From contig JAVKDD010000011.1 in the NCBI GenBank assembly GCA_040222455.1, positions 682,001-746,000 on the forward strand: a stretch of 64,000 bases of DNA, given 5' to 3'. Shown piece after piece: positions 34,838-44,137 of this stretch. The notes beneath the pieces are model-generated. The model did no database searches and was not told the origin of the DNA. It saw only the letters and a program-made list of their open reading frames with translations. Every line of letters begins with the position of its first letter. Positions within the stretch are counted from its first letter, which is position 1. The stretch comes from RHLJ01 sp040222455. GTDB lineage: Bacteria; Bacteroidota; Rhodothermia; Balneolales; Balneolaceae. The translations under genes were made by a program, and so were the position numbers.

Positions 34838-35449
34838 ATGGACGCTTTCAAATATGCACAGGTAGCAAACTACAGCGACGAAGACTTAATGGAATATTTT
34901 CAAGATGGAAAAGAGCCTGCTTTTAATGAGTTAGTAGAACGCTATACCGATCGTCTCCATAATTTTTTATATAGATATACACACAATCATCAAGATTGTG
35001 AAGATTTGGTTCAGGAAACGTTTCTAAGGGTTCACAAGAGTAAGAAATCGTACCAGCGTATAGCTAAATTTAGTACCTGGATGTACACTATTGCCTTAAA
35101 TCTTGCTAAAAGCATGTACAAAAAGAAGCAACGTATGTACAAGATTTCTATTCATAAAGATGAAAGTGATCCAAAAGATTTTGAGATGTTAATTGAAGAT
35201 AAAAACATTTTACAAGACGAAGAGCTTCATCAAAAGTTAAGCTTAGAGAAGCTTGAAAAGGCATTAATGGAATTAGCGCCTGAGTTCAGAGAAGTTGTAG
35301 TTTACAGAGATCTACAGGAATTAAGCTACGATGAAATTGCTGAAATCACTGGAGTGGCAATGGGTACAGTGAAGTCTAGAATTAACCGTGGGCGTGCTCA
35401 GGTACAAGCTATGATAGAAAGTTATGTTGATATGGGAACATCTTTCTGA
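34838..35449 (+). CDS. ECF-type RNA polymerase sigma factor
   Basis: 203 residues. Region 2 is 'NELVERYTDRLHNFLYRYTH' plus 'DCEDLVQETFLRVHKS' and 'FSTWMYTIALNLAKS'. Region 4 is 'LMELAPEFREVVVYRDLQEL' with the helix-turn-helix 'SYDEIAEITGVAMGTVKSRI'. A GGAG Shine-Dalgarno sits about 8 nt before the ATG, unusual in this window. The small acidic gene 35494-35739 follows and may encode its regulator. Confidence 0.93.
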   Translation: MDAFKYAQVANYSDEDLMEYFQDGKEPAFNELVERYTDRLHNFLYRYTHNHQDCEDLVQETFLRVHKSKKSYQRIAKFSTWMYTIALNLAKSMYKKKQRMYKISIHKDESDPKDFEMLIEDKNILQDEELHQKLSLEKLEKALMELAPEFREVVVYRDLQELSYDEIAEITGVAMGTVKSRINRGRAQVQAMIESYVDMGTSF

Positions 35450-35493
35450 AAAACGACTTAAAGGAAATGTAGACAAACAACGCATTACCTTTT

Positions 35494-35739
35494 ATGAAAA
35501 ATTTTATAGAAAAAGAATACCATCCGATAATTGAAGATTACATCACTAATTATGTTGATGAAAATCTGGATACTGGCGAGAGAGACGCTTTCGAGGAAGT
35601 GCTTGTTCATGATGATGATCTCCGTGAACTTGCATTCTCCGCGAAAGAGGGTAAAAAGCTACTTCAACAGCTAGTTTTTATAAAAGCAGAAGATGAGTTC
35701 AAAAAGATGCTTAAAAGAACACTTAAAAGAGCTATTTAA
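35494..35739 (+). CDS. 81-residue soluble protein, putative anti-sigma-like partner
   Basis: It starts 44 nt after the sigma factor stop on the same strand. The sequence resembles the N-terminal helical part of anti-sigma factors ('IEDYITNYVDENLDTGERDA', 'VLVHDDDLRELAFSAKEGKK') but has no HxxxCxxC zinc motif and no membrane helix, so it would be a stripped, soluble form. Position and helix pattern are the only evidence for that role. Its last 8 bp overlap the convergent amylase gene. Confidence 0.6.
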   Translation: MKNFIEKEYHPIIEDYITNYVDENLDTGERDAFEEVLVHDDDLRELAFSAKEGKKLLQQLVFIKAEDEFKKMLKRTLKRAI

Positions 35740-38233
35740 TAAGCATCATTTTTTTTGTACTTGTAAACCCTTCGGTTTCAAGTTTATAAAAATACATTCC
35801 AGTAGCTAATTCTGGCGCATTAAATTGTACAGAATGAGAACCTGCATTTCTTTTCTCATTCACTAACTCACTCACGAATCTTCCGGTAATGTCATATACA
35901 TTTAGTTGAACATTAGATGCGTTTGGTAGATAAAAACTGATGTTTGTAGAAGGGTTGAATGGGTTCGGGTAGTTTTGATATAAACTAAATTCATTTGGTT
36001 GATCCCTACCTTCTGTAGATAATCCACCGCTAGCTTGAGTAAAAATGGAAACATTATTTGGAGGAATTTCTTCATAATAGATTGAAAGAGTACCACTTTC
36101 ACAACCGAAAGTATTGTATGATTTACCATTTCCAAACACCCTAATTAAATCGCATCCCCCCAAAGAAAATACGTGGTCAAAAAAAGTATCAGTAAATTCA
36201 AGAAATACATCCTCTTTAGCCTCTTGACTCAAATTAATAACAGTTATTACCGGACTTTCTTTATTTTCATCGCCTCGAATAAAGGCCATTACTTCATTTT
36301 CATTTGATAAAGCTATTTCTAGTTCTCCAGTTTGAAGTGCATCATATTTATTCCGTATCTGGATTAATTGGCGGTAATGATTAAATAAAGAGTTCTCATC
36401 TTCCTGCATCACTTCAACATTAAAATCCCCGAAATTCGTATTGGGATTTCTCCAGGGCGAACCTGAAGTGAAACCGGCATTCGTTTCATTATTCCATTGC
36501 ATAGGTAAACGAATATCTTCATCGGGTTTTTGCCCGAGCATCCCAACTTCTTCTCCATAATAGAGATAGGGTATTCCTGGTAAAGTGAGTAGGAGTGAAG
36601 CTGCAATTTTAGCTTTATCTACATCTCTACCTAATACATTCATAATTCGATTTTGATCGTGGTTCGTTAAAAAAGAACCGTACTGTAAAAAAGGATAGGA
36701 GTCATATACTTTTTGCATCTGACTCAAAATAGGTTGGGAATTCTCAGCATTTACTCCATTCAAAATTGATCCTGCTAAATCAAATTCGAAGGCATAATCT
36801 AACCTGTCATCACTAATATATTTCAGTACAACATCTGTTGGTTCCCAAGCTTCTCCAACATTAAATGCATCAGGATTTATACTCTTAACATGATTATTGA
36901 AATCCTGCCAAAATTGGAATGTACCATCTGTATTTTTTAACGTACTTCCATCTTCATCAATATAAAGAACGGCGTCTTGCCGAAAGCCATCAATACCTAC
37001 ATCCGATAACCAGAAATCTGCAATTGCAAACATAGAATCTTGAACGGCAGAGTTTTCATAATTGAGATCTGGCATTCCACCCCAAAATAATCCGTAATAG
37101 TAATTACCATTAGTAAAGTGCCACACAGTTTGTCCCCAGGGACCGTTATAGTTTGGTTTTGAATTACTCCATCTGTAAAAATCTCTGAAATGAGCATCTC
37201 CAGCAGCCGACTTTTGGAACCAAGGATGTTGAGTTGATGTGTGATTCATTACATAATCAATGATCACCCGAATTCCCCGTTGATGAGCTTCGTCAAGAAA
37301 GTTTCTAAAATCTTCCATAGTCCCATAATCTGGATTTATGGATCGGTAATCTATTACATCATATCCATGATAAGAAGGAGAATCATGTATGGGCATTAGC
37401 CAGATTCCGGTAATACCAAGGTCGTTATCAGTGTCTGGATCTCCATCATTCAAATAATCTAGTTTTTCGGTAAGTCCGTTAAAGTCTCCAATTCCGTCCC
37501 CGTCAGAATCATAAAAACTTCGAACAAATATCTCATAGAAAACCGATTCGTTCCACCACTTAGTATCTGATAATATTCGTTCTTTAACCTCTATATAATC
37601 TTCAATAAAAAGCGTGTCCGCTAATTCTCCATTACTTACAATTTGCATAACATTATAAGTTCCAGTTTCTGGATATCTAACGGATGGTTCTCTATCACTT
37701 GATTCTTCGGGTATTCCACCTTCAAAATTCCAATAATAGTCAGAGATACTTCCTGAACTTTGGTCATTAAATGTTACTAAGCTATTTTCAAAAACACTAT
37801 TAAGTGAAGTATTAAACCCAGCTTTTGGTGGTCCACTTGGATCTGCTTCATTATTATACCAAACCAGAATTATATTACTATCTGGCTGAATGGTATAGGT
37901 TCTATCGTTACCCGCTCCAGGAAATTCTTCCCGATCATCCCACAGCCCGTTATATCTGAATTTGTAAGCTATCGTCTCACCAATGGTAAATCCATTAACA
38001 GTTGCTGTGTAAATAGAATCATTATCGGTATCACTTAGTTGAGTTAAAGTACTTCCCCAACCATTAAAGCTTCCAGCAACATCCACGAATTCGTTTTCCG
38101 GGTCAAAATTTTCAAGTTCAATCTGAAGAGACAAATTCACATTAAATTGAACAGATACAGTTTGAGAATAAGTTAAAACTGAAGTTAAAGTGAAGATTAG
38201 CACCAAAAAGGAAAGCTTATACATAACAGACAT
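35732..38233 (-). CDS. Secreted GH13 alpha-amylase-family enzyme with PKD and T9SS sorting domains
   Basis: 833 residues: Sec signal (1-23), a starch-binding/E-set-like domain (about 26-130, 'FVDVAGSFNGWGSTLTQLSD'), a PKD domain (about 140-215, 'ISDYYWNFEGGIPEES'), and a GH13 barrel (about 225-640). GH13 regions: I 'IDYVMNH', II 'GIDGFRQDAVL' (nucleophile Asp), III 'NVGEAWEP' (acid/base Glu), IV 'FLTNHDQNRI'. A beta domain follows, then a C-terminal type IX sorting domain (about 755-833, 'YQNYPNPFNPSTNISFYLP', 'GMYFYKLETEGFTSTKKMML'). It should cut alpha-glucans outside the cell or on its surface. Confidence 0.95.
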   Translation of the reverse strand: MSVMYKLSFLVLIFTLTSVLTYSQTVSVQFNVNLSLQIELENFDPENEFVDVAGSFNGWGSTLTQLSDTDNDSIYTATVNGFTIGETIAYKFRYNGLWDDREEFPGAGNDRTYTIQPDSNIILVWYNNEADPSGPPKAGFNTSLNSVFENSLVTFNDQSSGSISDYYWNFEGGIPEESSDREPSVRYPETGTYNVMQIVSNGELADTLFIEDYIEVKERILSDTKWWNESVFYEIFVRSFYDSDGDGIGDFNGLTEKLDYLNDGDPDTDNDLGITGIWLMPIHDSPSYHGYDVIDYRSINPDYGTMEDFRNFLDEAHQRGIRVIIDYVMNHTSTQHPWFQKSAAGDAHFRDFYRWSNSKPNYNGPWGQTVWHFTNGNYYYGLFWGGMPDLNYENSAVQDSMFAIADFWLSDVGIDGFRQDAVLYIDEDGSTLKNTDGTFQFWQDFNNHVKSINPDAFNVGEAWEPTDVVLKYISDDRLDYAFEFDLAGSILNGVNAENSQPILSQMQKVYDSYPFLQYGSFLTNHDQNRIMNVLGRDVDKAKIAASLLLTLPGIPYLYYGEEVGMLGQKPDEDIRLPMQWNNETNAGFTSGSPWRNPNTNFGDFNVEVMQEDENSLFNHYRQLIQIRNKYDALQTGELEIALSNENEVMAFIRGDENKESPVITVINLSQEAKEDVFLEFTDTFFDHVFSLGGCDLIRVFGNGKSYNTFGCESGTLSIYYEEIPPNNVSIFTQASGGLSTEGRDQPNEFSLYQNYPNPFNPSTNISFYLPNASNVQLNVYDITGRFVSELVNEKRNAGSHSVQFNAPELATGMYFYKLETEGFTSTKKMMLIK

Positions 38234-38267
38234 TTCTCTTGATAAGTAATATTAGTGTTGCTTACAT

Positions 38268-38275
38268 CAAATATA
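38268..38275 (-). promoter_or_regulatory. -7 box of the amylase gene
   Basis: Perfect TATATTTG on the minus strand, 35 nt upstream of the ATG. No good TTG at the expected -33 distance. Confidence 0.5.
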
Positions 38276-38385
38276 GAGATCAGGTTAGCTATCATAAAAT
38301 ATTCTTTTGAAAATTTTCTTATTTGCTTTGAATACAATTTTAGAATGAGTTATTTCAAGCAATAATTGAAACTAACTTATTCTTG

Positions 38386-41127
38386 ATGATACGCTTCTTT
38401 AAAATCGCCTTAACCCTTTTCATTTTTTTAATTTCATCTTCTCTAGCACATGCTCAAGGCATACTTACTTTTGAAGATGTAATGAAATTCGAGGATATCA
38501 ATGCTCCAAGTATTTCAAGTAACGGGAACTGGATTAGCTATGGCGTTTGGCCAGATAGAGGAGATGGAAAAGTAGTAGTTCAGCATACCTCAAATAGTAC
38601 TAAATATGAGATTGAATTGGGATCTAATCCAATCATTTCTTTTGATGAAAACTGGGTGGTTGCTTATAAAAGTATTCCATTAGTAGATCAGCTGAAGGAA
38701 AAGAAGGATAAACCAAAGAGAGGTCTATCACTTTTAAATCTGACTACCGGAGTAATTCAAGAATTTGATAGCGTTTCGACTTATCAATTATCAAACGACG
38801 GTAAATGGTTAGCCATAAAAAACTACCAAAGCAAAGAGGTTGAGGATCTAAAGCATAAGAATAAGAAAGTAGGTACTGTTGTAACACTTTGGGATTTATC
38901 AACAAATGAGAGCTTAAGGCTCAATTTCGTTTCAGAAATGAATTTTGATAGTCTCTCAAATTATTTTTCCTATTCAATCATTGATACTTCAGGAAATGGA
39001 AACGGACTTTTTGTATTCGATTTAGAATCATCAGAAAAAGCAATGATCAGCGGATCAGAGCATGGGTACTATTCTAATCTAACCTGGGATCCAAAGCGAC
39101 CAAGAATTGCTTTTACAAAAGCCAATTTAGATACATCTTACAAAGATAGCGATGCAACCTTACACCTTTGGGATGCTAAGAAAAAAAATATTCAAACCCT
39201 TGTAACGCCCGAACAAACAAATCAGGATTGGGCACTACGATCGAATAATGAACTTACTTTCACTCATGATGGAAAGAGATTGTTCTTTGGATTAATGCAT
39301 CAGTCTATGGTTGATTTAGACAATAAACCTGAGAAAGAAGAGGATGAAGAAATTGATATTTATGATATAGAAAGCATTGTTGATGATCGGGGGATGGATT
39401 TATGGCATGGTGATGACCCAAGAATTAAAACTCACGAAATAGTGACATTTAATAACAGAAAAGGGCGAACTTATACCAGCGTTTATCACCTTGATAAAAA
39501 AAGATGGGTTCAACTCGCAGATTTAGAGATGCCATTTATTCAGATCACGCATAATAAAGATAAAGTGATGGGAAACACCGATGAACCGTATCTAAAAGAC
39601 ATTACGCACGATGGTTTTTACGAGGACTGGTATGTTGTAGATTTGGAGAAAGGAACTCGCGTTAAAGTAAATGAACGTACTTCGAATGGTTCTTCCCACC
39701 TTTCGCCAGATAGTAAATGGGTAGTCTATTATCACGATAAAAACTGGCATAGCTTTAATGTAAAATCAGGTACTACTAAAAATCTAACTGGCAGTCTTGG
39801 AGTTCCATTTTTCAATGAAGATCATGACTATCCATCTCAGGTTCCGGGTTATGGAATGGCTGGTTGGGTAGAAAGTGGAAAGTCAGTTCTCATTAACGAT
39901 AAATATGATGTTTGGCAAATCACAGTTTCAAGTGGAGAAGCCATAAGAATTACAAACGGTAAGGGAAGAGAAGCGAAACGAATATTTCGAATAAGAAATC
40001 TTAGGGATGATAATAATTTTGGGAAAAATGAAGAACTCTTACTCACTTCGTATCACGATATAAAAAAGAACTTTGGGTTTTATTCAGCTCAAATTGGAAA
40101 AACAGGAATTCAACAACTGTTGGAAGAAGACAAGAAATTTACTTTTGTAGCTAAAGCAGAAAATTCAAATCAAATTCTTTATAAAAGGGAAGCTTATGAT
40201 GAGTTTCCAAATCTTTGGGTGGCTGATGATTGGAAATTTAAGTCAACTGATCAAATCTCTGAACTCCATATGAATTTAAAAGAAAAATGGAATTGGGGTA
40301 AAGCTGAGCTCATTGATTGGTTGAGTTTGGATGGAACTTTCATTCAGGGAGTGGTCATCAAACCAGATAATTACGATCCAAATAAACGCTATCCAATAAT
40401 GACTTACTACTATAGATTCTTTTCAGATCGTTTACATGATTTTAATGAACCAAAAACAAATCATAGACCAGTGTTTGCTCAATATACCAGCGATGACTAT
40501 GTGGTATTCTTACCGGATATTAGGTTTGAAATTGGGAGACCAGGTTTTTCAGCAACAAAAAGTTTAGTGCCGGGTATTCAAAAACTTATTGAAATGGGAA
40601 TCGCTGATGAAGATAAATTGGGACTACATGGGCATTCGTGGAGTGGCTATCAAACCGCTTTTATTGTTACACAAACTGATATTTTTGATGCAGCCGTATC
40701 CGGCGCTCCGGTAAGTAATATGACGAGCGCGTATAGTGGAATCCGTTGGGACTCAGGCTTGTCTCGGCAATTCCAATACGAAAAAACACAAAGTAGGATA
40801 GGAGAGAGCTTAATTGGTGCTCCTGAGAAATACATTGAGAATTCTCCTGTATTTTTTGCCGATAAAATTACTACTCCTATGCTTATTCAACATGGAGATG
40901 CAGATGGAGCCGTTCCCTGGTATCAAAGTATTGAGATGTATCTTGCTATGAGAAGATTTAACAAAGATGTTGTGTTTCTACAGTATCACGATGAACCACA
41001 TCACTTACAGAAATTTCCAAATAAACTTGATTATGCGATACGGATGAAAGAATATTTCGATTATTACCTAAAAGGAGTAGGTGAACCGGAATGGATTCTA
41101 GCTGGTGAGTTATATTTAGGGAGGTAA
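38386..41127 (+). CDS. S9 family exported peptidase (prolyl oligopeptidase fold)
   Basis: About 913 residues. I use the ATG at 38386; the TTG one codon earlier is not needed. The Sec signal ends near 'SSLAHAQG' (residue 24). A long N-terminal beta-propeller (about 30-640) is followed by an alpha/beta hydrolase domain. The triad is Ser in 'GLHGHSWSGYQ' (about 751), Asp in 'QHGDADGAVPW' and His in 'YHDEPHHL'. The nucleophile elbow is GHSWSGY instead of the more usual GHSWGGY. Probably periplasmic peptide degradation. Confidence 0.92.
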   Translation: MIRFFKIALTLFIFLISSSLAHAQGILTFEDVMKFEDINAPSISSNGNWISYGVWPDRGDGKVVVQHTSNSTKYEIELGSNPIISFDENWVVAYKSIPLVDQLKEKKDKPKRGLSLLNLTTGVIQEFDSVSTYQLSNDGKWLAIKNYQSKEVEDLKHKNKKVGTVVTLWDLSTNESLRLNFVSEMNFDSLSNYFSYSIIDTSGNGNGLFVFDLESSEKAMISGSEHGYYSNLTWDPKRPRIAFTKANLDTSYKDSDATLHLWDAKKKNIQTLVTPEQTNQDWALRSNNELTFTHDGKRLFFGLMHQSMVDLDNKPEKEEDEEIDIYDIESIVDDRGMDLWHGDDPRIKTHEIVTFNNRKGRTYTSVYHLDKKRWVQLADLEMPFIQITHNKDKVMGNTDEPYLKDITHDGFYEDWYVVDLEKGTRVKVNERTSNGSSHLSPDSKWVVYYHDKNWHSFNVKSGTTKNLTGSLGVPFFNEDHDYPSQVPGYGMAGWVESGKSVLINDKYDVWQITVSSGEAIRITNGKGREAKRIFRIRNLRDDNNFGKNEELLLTSYHDIKKNFGFYSAQIGKTGIQQLLEEDKKFTFVAKAENSNQILYKREAYDEFPNLWVADDWKFKSTDQISELHMNLKEKWNWGKAELIDWLSLDGTFIQGVVIKPDNYDPNKRYPIMTYYYRFFSDRLHDFNEPKTNHRPVFAQYTSDDYVVFLPDIRFEIGRPGFSATKSLVPGIQKLIEMGIADEDKLGLHGHSWSGYQTAFIVTQTDIFDAAVSGAPVSNMTSAYSGIRWDSGLSRQFQYEKTQSRIGESLIGAPEKYIENSPVFFADKITTPMLIQHGDADGAVPWYQSIEMYLAMRRFNKDVVFLQYHDEPHHLQKFPNKLDYAIRMKEYFDYYLKGVGEPEWILAGELYLGR

Positions 41128-41176
41128 AAATTAAGCCGACGAAAGAAAGATTTATAGATAGTTCAAGAAGGTTCTC

Positions 41177-41209
41177 AAAAAAAGCTCCGATGTAAAAAAC
41201 ACCGGAGCT
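41177..41209 (-). terminator. Intrinsic terminator after the 600-residue gene
   Basis: An 11-bp stem (arms 41183-41193 and 41199-41209, one mismatch), 5-nt loop, then seven T on the minus strand (41183 down to 41177). It may also end the convergent S9 peptidase transcript, though the plus-strand T run is weak. Confidence 0.85.
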
Positions 41210-41236
41210 AAACAAGCACAGCATAGAGAAAACTGA

Positions 41237-43039
41237 TTAAACTTTTAAGGAACCTAAGGCATTTAATTCCGCTTTTATTCCAGAAAAATCTTGCAAAGCC
41301 TGAGTACTTACTTCGCCAATTTGATTTTTAAACTCTTCAAAAACTTGCTCATAATATGAAATTCCATCAGACAGATTAGTTAAAAAACGGTCGATATATT
41401 TCTTCTGTTTTTCAGATTGCTCGATGTAATTTTCTTCAATTTTTTCTTTTACATAACTCATATAAAGCTGTAATTCTTTCACAAACATATTTGGCCTTTC
41501 TTTGAAAGATATAATGTTTTGACGGCCATAAATATGATCAACCATATCTTTTAAAGACACAATTTGAGAGAAATAAGCGGTATTTGGACCAGGACAAATA
41601 GCTACACCTTGAGTTCCCTTTGCCAGCGATTCTCCTTTTTCAATTAAACTCCCATTTCCGAGTCCTACACAAAGGCATGTTTTTTCAATAATTTTGCTGA
41701 AACTTTTCTTGAAATCGATCTCACTTAGATTTTTTGCAAAAAGCTCGTCAATTTTCTTTTTCTGAAATTTAGAGGACGCCGTGCAAATAGGTTCCTCAGT
41801 AAATTCAGTATTAAAAGCGAGGTGCTTTTTAATACAAGGTGCTCCCGGCTTGCCTTCAGCTATTCGGCGAGATTTTTCAATATCCGCTGAATTACCTAAT
41901 ACCGTATTAAACCGTACTCCAAGGGGTGATGCATTACTCAAATAGTAATCCTTTTCTCCAGTTTTAGCTAAAAGATTTAATGATTCAGCATCTATAGAAA
42001 CGGCTTCTGGAACAAGTAGAAAAGGAGATCCCCATCCAATCGAATTGGCTTGTTCATGTTCTAATAAATAGGAATGTTCGTCACTTGTTCCAACACCACC
42101 TTGTACGGTAACAGCGATTTTAGGTATAGATGCAACAACCGGTTTATCCAGAGGTATTAGTGCGGCAGAGTACAATTCAAAAAGAATTTCTTTGAGCTGA
42201 GTTCTGTTTTCGTTGAACTCTTTCAAAATTGGACCAAGTAAGAAGCCGTCGGTAGCAAAAGCATGCCCTCCACAGTTTAATCCTGATTCGATTCTGAATT
42301 CTGAAACCCATATTCCCTTTTTGGCTAAAAACTTACCTTGTATTAAAGCAGATCGATAATCACTTACTTTAAGAACTACCTTTTTTTTCAATTTCCCATC
42401 TGCATTTGGAAAGAAGTCCTCAAAATTTGAGATATAACTGTATAAACGTGGGTTTAATCCAGCGGAAAAAACTACAGATGACGAAAGATTACTTTTTGCA
42501 AAGCCTCGCAGTGCGGCATGAGCGTCATTAAATTCAACTAATTCAGCCTCTTCTCTTTTTTGGCTAGGACCGTCTATTTTAGTCATGATATTTACATCAA
42601 TAGAACCGGGACTTATTAAGTTTCTAAGTTCTTCTTCAGCTAATACTCTTTCTTCCTTTTTAAGGAGTAACATTTCAAGATATTTCCTTTTTAGAGGAGA
42701 GGTATCGCTCAACATCTCAAAGTACTTGGTGATTTCTGAGCCATCATCAAAAGCTGAGGTTTTCAACTTATTGAAATTTAAAGATACAATGCGTTGAACT
42801 AAGTTTAGATAAGCTGTTATTCTTTTTGCACGGCAATCAGATTCACTTTCTTTAATTAATTCAAATTCGAAATTATAAATCCTAGAATAATATTCCCTCA
42901 TCTTTTCAGTAAGCTTATGATCAATGATGGAAATAACGGAAGAAATACCGTACTGAGCTACTCTAATGGGAGTGTCGATGGTGTATCCGGTGCCCATAAC
43001 CGGAATATGAAAAGAGTGTGGACTTGAAGATTCAATCAT
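41237..43039 (-). CDS. Uncharacterised 600-residue protein, possibly a nitronate-monooxygenase-like flavin barrel
   Basis: No membrane or signal segment. The opening 'FHIPVMGTGYTIDTPIRVAQ' and the middle 'IAVTVQGGVGTSDEHSYLLE' plus 'SIGWGSPFLLVPEAVSID' recall the start and phosphate-binding strands of FMN TIM barrels of the nitronate monooxygenase/PfaD type. A long helical insertion (about 60-180) and a helical C-terminal tail (about 500-600) are unlike them. Several conserved-looking Cys occur (APCIKK, PICTAS, KTCLCVG). A clear AGAGG lies before the ATG. The family assignment is tentative; a protein limited to this phylum is likely. Confidence 0.5.
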   Translation of the reverse strand: MIESSSPHSFHIPVMGTGYTIDTPIRVAQYGISSVISIIDHKLTEKMREYYSRIYNFEFELIKESESDCRAKRITAYLNLVQRIVSLNFNKLKTSAFDDGSEITKYFEMLSDTSPLKRKYLEMLLLKKEERVLAEEELRNLISPGSIDVNIMTKIDGPSQKREEAELVEFNDAHAALRGFAKSNLSSSVVFSAGLNPRLYSYISNFEDFFPNADGKLKKKVVLKVSDYRSALIQGKFLAKKGIWVSEFRIESGLNCGGHAFATDGFLLGPILKEFNENRTQLKEILFELYSAALIPLDKPVVASIPKIAVTVQGGVGTSDEHSYLLEHEQANSIGWGSPFLLVPEAVSIDAESLNLLAKTGEKDYYLSNASPLGVRFNTVLGNSADIEKSRRIAEGKPGAPCIKKHLAFNTEFTEEPICTASSKFQKKKIDELFAKNLSEIDFKKSFSKIIEKTCLCVGLGNGSLIEKGESLAKGTQGVAICPGPNTAYFSQIVSLKDMVDHIYGRQNIISFKERPNMFVKELQLYMSYVKEKIEENYIEQSEKQKKYIDRFLTNLSDGISYYEQVFEEFKNQIGEVSTQALQDFSGIKAELNALGSLKV

Positions 43040-43141
43040 TTTAAATACCTCTATGTAACATTAACGCATTACTAAGCAAGGTATTAGCCAATTGTGAAGG
43101 TTGGATGAAGAACACATTCAATCTCTACAAAAAGAAGATTT

Positions 43142-43720
43142 CTACCAGGCAAGAACCCCTGTATCGACTAAGCTAACCAGCCAGCCTGTAAGCCCGATGA
43201 TAAAGATAATAGCAGCAAAAGCATCGTAGGCTTTATGTCTAACTTTAAGTGCAATAGTGAAAACGATAAACCAAACGGTAAGAGTAGCAAATTGACCAAT
43301 ATCTAGAGGTAAATCAGTCTTGAAGTATTCAAGTATCCCATCCGAAGCGTCTACAAGTACAAAAAGAATACCAAGTAAGAAGAAGCGAGTTCGGTTTTCT
43401 TCAAAATGCACTTTGAAGTCTGTTATTTCTTCACCTTGAACAGGATATAATAATCCACACATTAAATAAGTAACAATAGCATAAGCTAAAAGGTTTATGA
43501 AATGAAGAACTCCAATTTCTTCAAGAGGGGACAATACAAAGCTACTCAGCCATACCAATACAACGGTAAACAACATATTAAATGTCCAAAAAAGATGAAT
43601 CCAATAGATTTTCGTTTTCTTTCGAGTATCAAGAATTAAGGAGATTCCACCTAATAAATGAACCACAGCAAGTCCAAGAATTAGAGATATAAAAACCGAT
43701 ATATGGGCGAATATAGACAT
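43142..43720 (-). CDS. Small integral membrane protein, unknown
   Basis: 192 residues with about six membrane helices (roughly 5-27, 40-63, 72-94, 113-132, 140-160, 168-188) and short loops; one basic loop 'DTRKKTKIYW'. No recognised domain. It is a single gene. On the minus strand TATCTTTG (43750-43743) is a perfect -7 box 23 nt upstream, supporting the ATG at 43720. Confidence 0.7.
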   Translation of the reverse strand: MSIFAHISVFISLILGLAVVHLLGGISLILDTRKKTKIYWIHLFWTFNMLFTVVLVWLSSFVLSPLEEIGVLHFINLLAYAIVTYLMCGLLYPVQGEEITDFKVHFEENRTRFFLLGILFVLVDASDGILEYFKTDLPLDIGQFATLTVWFIVFTIALKVRHKAYDAFAAIIFIIGLTGWLVSLVDTGVLAW

Positions 43721-43742
43721 GCAATTTGGTTGATTAATCGAA

Positions 43743-43750
43743 CAAAGATA
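43743..43750 (-). promoter_or_regulatory. -7 box of the membrane protein gene
   Basis: Perfect TATCTTTG on the minus strand; the -33 region is not a clear match. The rest of the 417-bp gap to 44138 holds degenerate REP fragments ('CTGAACTTGATTCA' near 43770, 'GGGCTTAACTCGGAATCTGT' near 43930) and no gene. Confidence 0.55.
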
Positions 43751-44099
43751 AAAATAATTAGTTGCGATTCTGAACTTGATTCAAAGTTCGGAATAAGTTC
43801 TCCTTCGAAGAGTCTGTTCATAACTAGATTCAATATGACAGCCTGTTAATTAATCGGACTTAGGGTTCTTTTAAATCCATTTCGGAAGCATAATACCGAA
43901 TGAGATAAATATAAAAACGTTGTTATTTCGGGCTTAACTCGGAATCTGTAACGATAGATTTTTTGATCAAATTCTATGCAAAAATTAATGCCATTCAAAA
44001 GATGAAGATTCAATACTAAAAACATTATAATCTTCAACCAAAAGCAGAATGCTTCATTAAAGATTCATAAAACACCTTTATCTACGTCCTAAATTAAAA

Positions 44100-44133
44100 A
44101 GGTATAATTCAGATCGTTAATAGAGGTATAATT
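44100..44133 (+). repeat. Direct repeat AGGTATAATT at the OFA transporter start
   Basis: AGGTATAATT occurs at 44100-44109 and again at 44124-44133, 24 bp apart, the second copy ending 4 nt before the ATG. It may be a regulator half-site pair or a small local duplication. Confidence 0.4.
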
Positions 44134-44137
44134 GAGT

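Noticed and set aside
38383..38388. TTG start for the S9 peptidase and similar TTG starts
   Set aside because: An ATG follows directly (38386; likewise 44138 for the OFA transporter) and gives a proper start; the TTG codons are not needed.
43846..44037. 63-codon minus-strand frame upstream of the OFA transporter
   Set aside because: It runs through degenerate REP segments and has no promoter or start context; likely chance.
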